NCBI GenBank assembly: GCA_965221215.1
Contig: OZ244872.1
Span: 434,001-498,000, forward strand
Direction: 5' to 3'
Length of the DNA: 64,000 nucleotides
Origin: Aldehydirespirator sp965221215
Lineage (GTDB): Bacteria; Actinomycetota; Acidimicrobiia; Acidimicrobiales; Aldehydirespiratoraceae
Shown here: positions 47,985 to 56,159 of the stretch, piece by piece
How the letters are laid out: every line of letters starts with the position of its first letter
Position numbering within the stretch: position 1 is the first letter of the stretch
The notes under the pieces: generated by a model
What the model was told of the DNA's origin: nothing
Seen by the model: only the letters and a program-made list of their open reading frames with translations
Databases searched by the model: none
Position numbers and translations under genes: made by a program

Positions 47985-49319
47985 TCAGCGCCCGTCCACT
48001 GACCAGTGCCAGGGCTCGCTGGGGAGGTTCTTGAGCCCGAAGCTGGGAGCTAGGCGCTGCAGGGCCTGGAACACCGCGCTGCTGCGGCTGGTGATGAGCC
48101 GGCCGTTGTTGGTGAGGTCGATGGCCAGGCCCCGCTCGTGGTTGCTGCGGCCCGGACGAGCCGTCGGGGGCCGACAAGTGCTCGACGGCTGGCTCCAGAT
48201 GGCCCACTCCGACGTGCCGCAGTGCGACCGCCGCAGGTTGATCTGCTCCTGGGCCGTCCGGTATCCCCAGCCGCCCAGGTTGAAGCCCTCCGCATCCATG
48301 GCCGCCACCAGTCCCTCGACCGCGTCGGCGATCTGCACATGAACCTCGAAGCCGCGCACCCACACCAGCGGCAGGTCCGGGTCGGTCGGATCCACCGACT
48401 CTGACAGCTCTCGGCCCTCGGCTTCCGCCTCCTCGGCTGCGAGGCGGGCCGCCTCGGCTCTGCGCCGCTCCTCCTCCGCCCGGCGGCGGGCCTCCTCCTC
48501 GGCCCGTTGACGGGCCAGGGCGTCCGCTATGGCGCGCTCGGCCGCCTCGATCTCGGCGGCCAGATTGGCGTCGAGCTGACGGATCGTCTGAACCTCGTAC
48601 AGCCGCCGCTCGACCCGCTCGGCCGCCGCGGCCGACAGCGCGGCCTCCCGGTCGACCGCCCTCTGCAGGTCGTCGAGCAACAGCTCGGCTTCTCGGCGGT
48701 AGCCCTCGGCCTCGTCGGCCGCTTCGAGGGCTAGGAGCCGCCAGCGCTCCAGCTCCTCGCCCAGCCGGCGCAACTCGTCGATGTCGTCGATGCGGCTGCC
48801 GGTGGCGAACCCGGTGAGAGCCTCCTCGCGGGCGTTCTGCCACGGGTCGGAGCCCAGCACGCTGAACGTTCCCGTAGGCGCCTGGAACGACACGTAGGAG
48901 TTGATCAGGGCGGTCCGCAGGCCGTCCTGGGTGGCCTGCAGCTCGGCCTCGAGGTCGGCGATCCTGGCCTCGGCCTTCGCCACGTCGTCCTCTGCGTCGG
49001 CCACGGCCCGCTCGGCTTGGTGTAGAGCCGATTGCTGGGCGTCCACCTCCAGCTGGACCGCCTCCAGGGCCCGGATCAGATCCTCGGCCTCGGCGTTGGC
49101 CGCGTCGAGGCTCTCAGTGGCGGCGTCGGCCGCCTCCTTGAGCGCCTGGCGCTCGGCCTCGGTGTCCCTGACGTCTTGGCGGCTCTGCTCGATGATCTCG
49201 GTGTCGGTCTGCGCGCCGGCCGGGCCGGCCAGCGTCGCCGCCAACAGCAGCACGGTGACTGCCAGCGCCCGTCGGCGACGGGCCGAGGGTGAGCAGCGGC
49301 AGGGGGAACTGATGGTCAT
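47985..49319 (-). CDS. Secreted D-Ala-D-Ala carboxypeptidase (VanY/M15-like) with coiled coil (444 aa)
   Basis: A signal peptide (residues 1-36, RRRRALAVTVLLLAATLAG then PAGAQ) is followed by a long Glu/Ala/Arg-rich coiled coil to about residue 310 (EAERQALKEAADAATESLDA, EEEARRRAEEERRRAEAAR). The C-terminal domain is VanY-like: GWGYRTAQEQINLRR, SNHERGLAIDL (zinc H and D) and EPWHWSVDG (zinc H). This coiled-coil plus peptidase layout is like the RipA/EnvC-type peptidoglycan enzymes that act in the envelope during division. ATG 49319 gives the signal sequence; an upstream start at 49352 is possible. Confidence 0.87.
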   Translation of the reverse strand: MTISSPCRCSPSARRRRALAVTVLLLAATLAGPAGAQTDTEIIEQSRQDVRDTEAERQALKEAADAATESLDAANAEAEDLIRALEAVQLEVDAQQSALHQAERAVADAEDDVAKAEARIADLEAELQATQDGLRTALINSYVSFQAPTGTFSVLGSDPWQNAREEALTGFATGSRIDDIDELRRLGEELERWRLLALEAADEAEGYRREAELLLDDLQRAVDREAALSAAAAERVERRLYEVQTIRQLDANLAAEIEAAERAIADALARQRAEEEARRRAEEERRRAEAARLAAEEAEAEGRELSESVDPTDPDLPLVWVRGFEVHVQIADAVEGLVAAMDAEGFNLGGWGYRTAQEQINLRRSHCGTSEWAIWSQPSSTCRPPTARPGRSNHERGLAIDLTNNGRLITSRSSAVFQALQRLAPSFGLKNLPSEPWHWSVDGR

Positions 49320-49404
49320 GGGGTTGTCGCCCGCCCGCCAAGAACGCTGCACAAGCTATCAGTAACGGCCCCGCCGCAAAGCCACCGGCAGGCCGTCAGC
49401 GCTG

Positions 49405-49421
49405 CCGGCCCTCAGGGCCGG
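49405..49421 (-). terminator. Hairpin with the LLM stop codon in its loop
   Basis: CCGGCCC (49405-49411) and GGGCCGG (49415-49421) flank TCA, which is the TGA stop of the LLM gene at 49412. Seven GC pairs, no U-tract. Confidence 0.4.
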
Positions 49422-50626
49422 TGGGGGATCGGCATGGACGCGCTGGGCGGCAGCGTGGTGTCGATGTCGGGGGGCGGCGCGTTCCACTCCGGGTACTTGC
49501 GCACCGCGTTGGCCCGGTACTTCTCGGTGGAATGGCCCCGGTCACCGTCGAACTCGGGGATCACCTGGTCGCCGAAGATCTCGATCATCTCGAGGATCTC
49601 CTCGTACTCGAAACCCTCGTTGGGCAGGCCGAACACCAACTGGTCGGTGCCCACCGCCGCGTACGACCTCTCCAGTTGCTCGCACACCTCCTCGGGCGTG
49701 CCGCACAGCATGTAGCCCGCGTCGATGGCGAAGTCGAGGGCGGCCTCGTCGGGAAGGCCCATGGGCGGCTCGGGCCAGGTCGGCGCTCCCGCGCGCTTGG
49801 GGATGGTGTCGTGGTAGAGGCACACCATCGAGTACAGGTAGCCCCGGCCGCTCATCAGGGCAATCTCCCGGGCCCGGTCCCGGTCCTCGAGGCAGATCAG
49901 CGCGTTGGTCATCATCACGTTGTCGTTCAGATACGAGCCGTGGGGCTCTGAGCACGCCGCCACCGCCTCCTTGTAGCTGTCGATGCGGCCCTTGAGCGCC
50001 GGGGCGGGCTCGAAGTTGAAGGCGATGGCCCCGATGCCCATCTGGCCGGCGGTGGCGAAGGTGGCCAGGTTGCCACAGGCCACCCACAGCGGCGGATGGG
50101 TGCCGTTGTAGGGCTTGGGCACGACGTTGTGGTTGGGCGGCACCGCGAAGTGCTCGCCCACATACGAGTAGTCGCGCTGGGCCCACATGCGGGGAATCTC
50201 GTCGATGACCTCGCGCCACATGGCCTTGGTCTCAGAGGTCGAAGTGCCGTTGAAGGTGGCGACCTCGTGGCTGCCGGCGCCGCGGCCGGTGCCGAACTCG
50301 AAGCGGCCCTCGCAGAAGTGGTCGAGCATGGCCGCCCGCTCGGCGATGCGCACCGGGTGCTCCTTGGTGGTGGGCAGGCTGGTGATGGCCGTGCCCAGGT
50401 GGATGTATTCGGTCTGGGCCGCGACCCAGGCGATCATCACCTCGGGCGCCGACAGGTGGCTGTACTCGGTGAGGCAGTGGTGCTCCCCGAACCAGGCGAA
50501 CTTCCAGTTGTGCTTGTCGGCGAGGATCGGGTACGACGCCTCGCGCATCAACATGAGGTGCTCGTCCTCGCAGATGTGCGCCGAGGGGCCGGGCAGGTAG
50601 CCGTTCTGGAAGATCCCGAACTCCAT
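49412..50626 (-). CDS. LLM class flavin-dependent oxidoreductase (404 aa)
   Basis: Begins MEFGIFQNGYLPGPSAHICE. It has FAWFGEHHCLTEYSHLSAPEV (EHH motif), LGTAITSLPTTKEHPVRIAE and FGTGRGAGSHE, the pattern of alkanal-monooxygenase-like or F420-dependent enzymes. A C-terminal segment, LCGTPEEVCEQLERSYAAVG then TDQLVFGLPNEG, is a family hallmark. GGGAGGG lies before ATG 50626; the open frame upstream of it is chance and overlaps the methyltransferase. Stop TGA lies in a hairpin loop. Confidence 0.87.
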   Translation of the reverse strand: MEFGIFQNGYLPGPSAHICEDEHLMLMREASYPILADKHNWKFAWFGEHHCLTEYSHLSAPEVMIAWVAAQTEYIHLGTAITSLPTTKEHPVRIAERAAMLDHFCEGRFEFGTGRGAGSHEVATFNGTSTSETKAMWREVIDEIPRMWAQRDYSYVGEHFAVPPNHNVVPKPYNGTHPPLWVACGNLATFATAGQMGIGAIAFNFEPAPALKGRIDSYKEAVAACSEPHGSYLNDNVMMTNALICLEDRDRAREIALMSGRGYLYSMVCLYHDTIPKRAGAPTWPEPPMGLPDEAALDFAIDAGYMLCGTPEEVCEQLERSYAAVGTDQLVFGLPNEGFEYEEILEMIEIFGDQVIPEFDGDRGHSTEKYRANAVRKYPEWNAPPPDIDTTLPPSASMPIPHRP

Positions 50627-50706
50627 GAACCCTCCCCGAGCTCTGCAGGCGGTCGCGGCTACCGGGTTGAGGCTAACCGACAGCCAGCGCGGCCTGAAGC
50701 TCCGGT

Positions 50707-50712
50707 TAGGGT
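50707..50712 (+). promoter_or_regulatory. Candidate -10 element, leaderless methyltransferase mRNA
   Basis: TAGGGT ends seven bases before GTG 50720; no ribosome site. The same hexamer stands in the same position before gpsA (56823-56828). Confidence 0.45.
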
Positions 50713-50719
50713 CGGCGCG

Positions 50720-51358
50720 GTGAGCCGTTGGTGGGAGATCGGCGGAGCGGCCCAGGCCGACGTCTACGACGACCGGTGGCGGCGCATGCAGGCCCGGGGC
50801 GAGTGGGTCCACGGCGAGGCCGATCTGGTCTGCTGGTTCGAGCCCGCCTCGGTGATGGACGCGGGCTGCGGCACGGGACGGGTTGCCATCGAGCTCGACC
50901 GCCGCGGCATCGACGTGGTCGGCGTCGACTCCGACCCGAGGATGCTCGACGAGGCGCGCAGCAAGGCGCCCCATGTGCAGTGGGTGCTGGGCGACCTCCG
51001 CGATGTGGACCTCCGTGATGTGGAACTGCGCGAGGACACGGATCGACTCGCCTCCTCCGACGCGGCGATCTCCGGGGGCGGGTTCGATCTGATCGTGATG
51101 GCGGGCAACGTGATGGTCTTCGTGGAGGTCGGCACCGAGGCCGCGGTCGTGGCCAACATGGCCCGGCACCTGGCTCCGGGCGGTCGGCTCGTGTCGGGCT
51201 TCACCCTGGGGCTGAGCCCGCTCACCTTCGCCGACTACGACACCTTCGCCGACGACGCCGGGCTGATACTGGAGCACCGCTGGACCACCTGGGACCGCCA
51301 GCCCTTCGACGGCGGCAGCTACGCGGTCACGGTGCACCGCCGTTCTTCGGCTGTGTGA
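50720..51358 (+). CDS. Class I SAM-dependent methyltransferase (212 aa)
   Basis: Rossmann-like methyltransferase: motif I VMDAGCGTGR at residues 45-54, D70 (GVDSDPRML) binding the SAM ribose, then GDLRDV, GFDLIVMAGNVMVFVEV (motif IV) and HLAPGGRLVSG. Between motifs is a small tandem (LRDVDLRDVELRE). The start, GTG 50720 (VSRWWEIGG), is seven bases after TAGGGT. Target unknown; small-molecule methyltransferase in general form. It converges with the lipid-kinase gene, and the stop lies in a 66-base tandem duplication. Confidence 0.85.
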   Translation: MSRWWEIGGAAQADVYDDRWRRMQARGEWVHGEADLVCWFEPASVMDAGCGTGRVAIELDRRGIDVVGVDSDPRMLDEARSKAPHVQWVLGDLRDVDLRDVELREDTDRLASSDAAISGGGFDLIVMAGNVMVFVEVGTEAAVVANMARHLAPGGRLVSGFTLGLSPLTFADYDTFADDAGLILEHRWTTWDRQPFDGGSYAVTVHRRSSAV

Positions 51359-51436
51359 GGCCCGCTGCCGATCACGCCCCGGCCGCGAACTTTCAGTGCG
51401 CCGAGGACGGCTTCGACGGTGTGAGGCCCGCTGCCG
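51353..51436. repeat. 66-base tandem duplication at two convergent gene ends
   Basis: GTGTGAGGCCCGCTGCCG at 51353-51370 and again at 51419-51436, with similar sequence continuing past each copy (TCACGCNCCGGC, GTTCAGCGCG-like, GGC(T/C)TCGACGGT). The first copy covers the methyltransferase stop; the second runs into the lipid-kinase stop at 51438. The kinase C-terminal codons (VEAVGGALNFA) reappear altered (VEAVLGALKVR) downstream of its stop. Confidence 0.65.
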
Positions 51437-51437
51437 C

Positions 51438-52313
51438 TCACGCTCCGGCGGCGAAGTTCAGCGCGCCACCGACGGCCTCGACGGTGATCGGTGACCGCCC
51501 GAGCGGCTCGCCGTCGCCGACGAGGTCCATGGGCTCGCCCTCGACGGTGATGGTGCGGCCCCGCAGCATCTCGACGTGCTTGTGGCCCACATGGCCCCCT
51601 GTGAAGACCTTGGGCAGCAGGCGCAGCATGGTGGCCCGGCCCGCCGTGCCCACCACGCACACGTCGAGCAGCCCGTCGGCCGGGTCGGCGTCGGGGCATA
51701 TGGCCATGCCGCCGCCGAACGTCGGTGTGTTGGCGATGGTGAACAGGGCGCTGCGGTATTCCGAGCGTTTGCCGTCCACGGTCACGGCCAGCTCGCTGTA
51801 GCGCAGACCGGGAATGGTCAGCAGGGTCGCCACCGTGTAGCGGCTCGGGCCCGGCGGGAAGCGCAGCCGATCGGTCCGCTCGTTGACGTCCACGGTGAAC
51901 CCGCCGGTCAAGTTGAGCGCCATCCATCGGTTGCGATCAGTGCGGATCGCGTCTACGGGCCGGGGCGGGCCCAGGGCTCTGGCCGCCGCCTGCTCGACGC
52001 TGAGGCCGAACAGCCCGAACGCTCGTGCGAAGTCGTTGCCGGTTCCCGCGGGCACCAGTCCCAGCACTGCGTCGGTGCCGGCTGCGCCCTGAAGTGCGAG
52101 GTGCAGGGTACCGTCTCCGCCCACTGCGATGAGCCTCTGCGCGCCTGCGGCCACCGCGGCCCGGGCCGCATCGGCGGTCTCGGCTGCGGTGGCGCCGCTG
52201 ATGTCGACCGGTGTGTGGCCGTGCTCTTCGATGACCCGGCGAACCCTCGGGGCGGCTGCCGCGGCCCGGCCCCTGCCGCCGGTCGGGCTAACCAGCAGAT
52301 GCACCTCGCCCAT
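51438..52313 (-). CDS. Diacylglycerol/sphingosine kinase family lipid kinase (291 aa)
   Basis: DAGK catalytic domain: GGDGT at 65-69 (ATP-binding signature), LVPAGTGNDFARA around 87-97, and later FGGGMAICPDADPADGLLDVCVVG. The family phosphorylates diacylglycerol or related lipids at the membrane, in lipid recycling or phospholipid synthesis (YegS/DgkB group). ATG 52313 gives the family start MGEVHLLVSPTGGRG. Its 3' end is part of a 66-base tandem duplication. Confidence 0.9.
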   Translation of the reverse strand: MGEVHLLVSPTGGRGRAAAAAPRVRRVIEEHGHTPVDISGATAAETADAARAAVAAGAQRLIAVGGDGTLHLALQGAAGTDAVLGLVPAGTGNDFARAFGLFGLSVEQAAARALGPPRPVDAIRTDRNRWMALNLTGGFTVDVNERTDRLRFPPGPSRYTVATLLTIPGLRYSELAVTVDGKRSEYRSALFTIANTPTFGGGMAICPDADPADGLLDVCVVGTAGRATMLRLLPKVFTGGHVGHKHVEMLRGRTITVEGEPMDLVGDGEPLGRSPITVEAVGGALNFAAGA

Positions 52314-52399
52314 GCGAACCGGTCTACCAGCGCTTTCGAACCGCTGCCGTGGCCCGGAGTCCGGCAAGGACCTCCCGGTACATCTCATTGCTCATAGTG

Positions 52400-52428
52400 T
52401 TGCTTCGCTGCTGGCGTGGAGCTACGGT
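52400..52428 (+). promoter_or_regulatory. Candidate promoter of the small membrane protein
   Basis: TTGCTT (52400-52405), 17 bases, TACGGT (52423-52428), then six bases to ATG 52435. No ribosome site, so leaderless. Confidence 0.5.
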
Positions 52429-52434
52429 CGCGCC

Positions 52435-52770
52435 ATGAACTCTGTGACTGTTGCTGAGCTTGCCGCAATCATCGCGGCGGTGTTGGGTCCGACGCTGGCC
52501 TTTGTGGTCGCGTCCATGCGCTATTCGCACCTGGAGGCGGTGAAGACCCGGGAGTTGATCTCTGATTCCGAGAGGTCGACCCGGAAGTTGATCTCCGATT
52601 TGGAGAGGGCGACCCGGGAGGTGATCTCGGCCTTCGAGCGTGAAATTCGTCGCGACATGACTGACACTCGTGAGCGTCTGGCCCGCATCGAAGGCCACTT
52701 CGGCATCGCGGCTCCTCCGCCCCATGAACAGTCCGATGAAGCGACCGGCGAGGGGGCGGACCCCGGCTGA
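52435..52770 (+). CDS. Small membrane protein with 11-residue repeats (111 aa)
   Basis: Not recognised. One N-terminal membrane helix (LAAIIAAVLGPTLAFVVASM), then three exact-length 11-residue repeats encoded at 52549-52581, 52582-52614 and 52615-52647 (RELISDSERST, RKLISDLERAT, REVISAFEREI). A charged helical segment (RRDMTDTRERLARIEGHFG) and a disordered acidic tail complete it. The 11-residue period suits a right-handed or hendecad coiled coil lying along the membrane. It has its own promoter and converges with ctpE (stop 52780). Confidence 0.6.
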   Translation: MNSVTVAELAAIIAAVLGPTLAFVVASMRYSHLEAVKTRELISDSERSTRKLISDLERATREVISAFEREIRRDMTDTRERLARIEGHFGIAAPPPHEQSDEATGEGADPG

Positions 52771-52779
52771 CCCGCCCTT

Positions 52780-55281
52780 TCAGCGGTCTTCGGCGCGCCG
52801 GGCTGTCGCTTCTACGGCAAGCCATGACCCGGCCCCTCCGACCACGATGGCGCCCAGCACCCACAGCCAACCGCCCAGCGACGGGGCGTCGAGCTGGAAG
52901 AACTCGCGGAGGATCGGCAGAGCCATGGCGGCGCCGTAGCAGGCGGCCATGGAGGCGGCCAGCCCCACCTTCCAGGGCCGCAGGGGCCGGCTGATGAGCA
53001 GCAGGATCACCAGGCCGATGCCCAGCAGCGTCATGGTGGCCGATGTGCGGGCCTCGTCGAGGGTCACCCCGTCGAGGCGGCGAGCGATCTCGTACAGGGC
53101 GAACGTCACCGCCGCAGCCACCGTGCCCGCCGGCAGCGAGAAGCGCAGCACGCGGCGCAGGAAGCCGGGCTTGACCAGGCGGTGGTTGGGGGCGAGGGCG
53201 AGGAAGAAGCCGGGCACTCCCACCGAGAACGTTCCGATCAGGGTGAGGTGCCGGGGCAGGAACGGGAACGGCGAGCCGGCTGCGCCGATCAACACGGTGA
53301 GCAGCACCGCGTAGGCCGCCTTGGTGATGAACAGGTTGGCCACACGCTCGATGTTGTTGATCACCCGGCGCCCCTCGGCCAGTACCCGGGGCAGGGTGGC
53401 GAAGCGATTGTCGAGCAGCACCAGCTGGGCCACCGCCCGCGCCGCGGAGGAGCCGGTGCCCATGGCGATGCCCATGTCGGCGTCCTTGAGGGCGAGCACG
53501 TCGTTCACGCCGTCGCCGGTCATGGCCACGGTGCGCCCCCGAGACTGCAGGGCATGGACCATGGCCCGCTTCTGGTGGGGGTCGACCCGCCCGAACACGG
53601 TGTTCGATTCGAGGACTCTGGCCAGCGCCTCGCCGTCTTCGGGCAGCTCGCGGGCATCGACAACCCTGCCCGCAGATGGGCTGGCGTCCGCGGCCCCGCC
53701 GGGGGATGGGCTCACAGTTTCGACTCGGCTCCCGGCCTGGAGCGCCGTGTCGGCGGTGATGCCGGCTCGGTGGGCGACCGCGGCCACGGTGGCGGGATGG
53801 TCGCCGGATATGACCTTCAAGTCCACGCCCTGCTCGCGGAAGTAGGCGAAGATCTCGCGGGCGTCGGAGCGGATGGTGTCGCCGAGATGCACCAGCGCGA
53901 TTGGCTCCCGGCCCTGGGGCAGTTGCCGGTCGGACCGGTCTGAGATGCTCGACGCGGTTGGAGTGCTCGGGGCGCTGGCCTCCGGCGCGCTCGAGCGGGT
54001 CAGCACCAGCACCCTGGTCCCCTCGGCGGAGGCGGCCTCGGCTCGGGCCCGAGCGGCCCGATCGGCGGTGCCCGGACCCAGCAGCACCTCGGGCGCGCCC
54101 AACCAATACGTGCCCCGACCCTCGAAGCTGGCCGAGGCCCATTTCCGGGCTGACGAGAACGGCACGCTGTGGTTCAGCCTCCACGACTCGGGCCCGGCGC
54201 CGACCGCCTGCGAGATGGCTTGCAGGGTGGCGTTGGGGGCGGGGTCGGCCGCAGCCAGCGCGGCCAGCGCCTCGGTCGCCTCGGCCTCGGTGGCCGGTCC
54301 CAGCGGCTCGGCTTGGCCGAAGGAGATCTCGCCGGTGGTGATCGTTCCCGTCTTGTCGAGGCACAGCGTGTCCACCCGGGCCAGCAGCTCCACCGATGCC
54401 AGCTCACGGGCCAGGGCCCGGCGGCGGGCCAGCGCGATCACGCCGGTGATGAAGGCCAGGCTGGTCAGCAGCACCAAGCCGTCGGGCACCATCGCCACCG
54501 CGGCCGCCACCGTGCCCCGCAGCGCCTCCTGCCAGCGGTCCTCGGTGGCGAGCAGCCTGGCCATCAGCAGCAGCGCGGCCAGCGGGATGATCCACGTCAG
54601 GCGGCGCAGGATGATGTTGACCCCGCCCTTGAGCTCGCTGCCAGCCAGTTTGAACCGGCGGGCCTCCTCGGCGAGGCGCGCCGCGTAGGAGTCGGCGCCG
54701 ACGGCGGTGGCCCGGTACCAGCCCGCGCCCGCGTTCACGAAGGACCCCGACATCACCCCGTCTCCGGGGGCCTTGTTCACCGGGTCGCTCTCGCCGGTCA
54801 GCAGCGACTCGTCGATCTCCAGGCCCCGAGCCGCCACCACCTCGCCGTCCACCACCACCTGGTCGCCGGGTTGCAACTCCAGGATGTCGTCGGCCACCAC
54901 CGCGCCGGTGTCCACCGGCTGGGTCTGGCCGTCGCGCACCACCCGGGCCTTGGGCGCCGACAGCACCGCCAGCCGGTGCAGCGTGCGGCGGGCATTGAGC
55001 TCCTGGGCGATGCCGATGACGCTGTTGGACACCACCACTCCGGCGAACAGCGCATCGGCGGGGAATCCGGCCACCATGATGAGCACGAACATCGAGCCGA
55101 TGATGGCGTTGACCGGGGTGAGCACGTTGTTGCGCACGATCTGTCCCACCGTGCGAACCGGGGCGTCGGGAACGTCGTTGGTGCGGCCCTCGAGCCTGCG
55201 CTGCTCCACCTCGGCGGCGCTGAGGCCGCGGGGCGCTCCGGCTGCATCGACAGAGGCGGGGACTGGGTCGGGGTCAGGCAC
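52780..55281 (-). CDS. ctpE: Cation-transporting P-type ATPase, CtpE-like
   Basis: 833-residue membrane pump. TNDVPDAPVRTVGQIVRNNV and the following helices match mycobacterial CtpE. Actuator domain TGES at 162-165; transmembrane segment 4 motif AMVPDG near 263-268; phosphorylation site DKTGT (D309); and hinge GDGVNDVLALKDADMGIAMG. The absence of CPx or N-terminal metal domains excludes a copper/zinc pump. CtpE in mycobacteria imports calcium; the same job here is inference. The start lies nine bases after the PIG-L stop, so the pump is in the cofC operon. Confidence 0.88.
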   Translation of the reverse strand: MPDPDPVPASVDAAGAPRGLSAAEVEQRRLEGRTNDVPDAPVRTVGQIVRNNVLTPVNAIIGSMFVLIMVAGFPADALFAGVVVSNSVIGIAQELNARRTLHRLAVLSAPKARVVRDGQTQPVDTGAVVADDILELQPGDQVVVDGEVVAARGLEIDESLLTGESDPVNKAPGDGVMSGSFVNAGAGWYRATAVGADSYAARLAEEARRFKLAGSELKGGVNIILRRLTWIIPLAALLLMARLLATEDRWQEALRGTVAAAVAMVPDGLVLLTSLAFITGVIALARRRALARELASVELLARVDTLCLDKTGTITTGEISFGQAEPLGPATEAEATEALAALAAADPAPNATLQAISQAVGAGPESWRLNHSVPFSSARKWASASFEGRGTYWLGAPEVLLGPGTADRAARARAEAASAEGTRVLVLTRSSAPEASAPSTPTASSISDRSDRQLPQGREPIALVHLGDTIRSDAREIFAYFREQGVDLKVISGDHPATVAAVAHRAGITADTALQAGSRVETVSPSPGGAADASPSAGRVVDARELPEDGEALARVLESNTVFGRVDPHQKRAMVHALQSRGRTVAMTGDGVNDVLALKDADMGIAMGTGSSAARAVAQLVLLDNRFATLPRVLAEGRRVINNIERVANLFITKAAYAVLLTVLIGAAGSPFPFLPRHLTLIGTFSVGVPGFFLALAPNHRLVKPGFLRRVLRFSLPAGTVAAAVTFALYEIARRLDGVTLDEARTSATMTLLGIGLVILLLISRPLRPWKVGLAASMAACYGAAMALPILREFFQLDAPSLGGWLWVLGAIVVGGAGSWLAVEATARRAEDR

Positions 55282-55290
55282 CTGAACCGA

Positions 55291-56022
55291 TCACACCCGC
55301 TCGACCCGCTTGAAGGCCTCGCCGTATGGCAGCCCGGCCCTGCGTCCGGCGCTCCGGCACTTCTCGATCACCCGATCCCGGAAAGCGGCCGCCTCGGCGC
55401 CGTCGTCTGCGGCGCTGATGCGGTGGGTGCTCTCGAACTGGCTCTCGTGGGCCAGCAGGGCCCGCACTTTGGCCTCGATCTGCGCCTCGCCCACCCCCTC
55501 GACGTGATCGGGGGCCTCGCATTCGAACAGCAGCAGCTCGTCGGGCCGGTGGCGGCCGACGCCGTGCTCACCGAAGAAGTGCGGGTCGCGGGCGGCGACC
55601 ACCGCGTCCATGCACAGGAACCCGGCGGCTCGATGGTCGGGGTGCAGGCGCCAGCGCTTGAACGGGTCGTGGCCCAGCACCACCTCGGGGCGCAGCTCCC
55701 GGATGATCTTGGCCATCGCGCCGCGCAGGGCCATGGTCACCTCCAGCTCCCCGTCGATCTCCCCGAGGAAGCGCACCTCGCCGACAGCGCCCAGCCGGCG
55801 GGCGGCCTCGGCCTGCTCTGACTGCCGACGGGCGATGAGGGCGGCGATGTCGGCGTCGGGGTCCCAGGTTCCCTTGGAGCCGTCGGTGCACACCAGCAGG
55901 CTCACCTCGCAGCCGGCCTCGGCCCATTTGGCCAGCGTCGCCCCGCAGCCGAACTCGATGTCGTCGGGATGGGCGCCGATGGCGAGCGCCCGGGCCGGGC
56001 TGGCCACATCGACGGTGGTCAC
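55291..56022 (-). CDS. PIG-L family deacetylase (LmbE-like)
   Basis: 243-residue zinc hydrolase: the AIGAHPDDIEFGCG motif (H18, D20, D21) and a later HPDHRAAG with the third metal histidine. The family removes acetyl groups from GlcNAc-type substrates (mycothiol MshB, bacillithiol BshB, GPI pathway). The short N-terminus and KGTWDPD, RRQSEQAEAARRLG segments are of the general type, so mycothiol MshB is possible but not proved. Start GTG 56022, which overlaps the stop of a bridging mini-ORF (GTGA). Confidence 0.87.
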   Translation of the reverse strand: MTTVDVASPARALAIGAHPDDIEFGCGATLAKWAEAGCEVSLLVCTDGSKGTWDPDADIAALIARRQSEQAEAARRLGAVGEVRFLGEIDGELEVTMALRGAMAKIIRELRPEVVLGHDPFKRWRLHPDHRAAGFLCMDAVVAARDPHFFGEHGVGRHRPDELLLFECEAPDHVEGVGEAQIEAKVRALLAHESQFESTHRISAADDGAEAAAFRDRVIEKCRSAGRRAGLPYGEAFKRVERV

Positions 56023-56159
56023 GGCGCGCCCGCCGCGGGGTGTGGGCGGCGCCGCATGGACGGGCCGAGCGTGGCCGTCGCGGGATGGGCTGACGGTGGT
56101 GATGCCGCCGCGGGGTGTGGGCGGCGCCGCATGGACGGGCCGGGAAGGGGCGCGCTCAC
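56019..56159 (-). CDS. Bridging mini-ORF between cofC and the PIG-L gene (46 aa)
   Basis: GTG 56159 overlaps the cofC stop (GTGA), and the TGA at 56021-56019 overlaps the PIG-L start (GTGA). The peptide is Pro/Arg/Ala-rich and carries GPSMRRRPHPAA twice, from a 75-base direct repeat. Same double overlap as in the livG-livF and ABC mini-ORFs. Confidence 0.4.
   Translation of the reverse strand: MSAPLPGPSMRRRPHPAAASPPSAHPATATLGPSMRRRPHPAAGAP
56031..56142. repeat. 75-base tandem duplication at the cofC / PIG-L junction
   Basis: A 37-base block (CGCCGCGGGGTGTGGGC, then GGCGCCGCATGGACGGGCCG) at 56031-56067 recurs without change at 56106-56142. GACGGTGGT also recurs (56011-56019, 56092-56100) at a spacing of 81, so a small indel followed the duplication. 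Confidence 0.75.

Noticed and set aside
50627..51337. N-terminal extension of the LLM gene to 641 residues
   Set aside because: The family start MEFGIFQNG has a strong ribosome site at 50626, and the extension overlaps the methyltransferase gene antisense.
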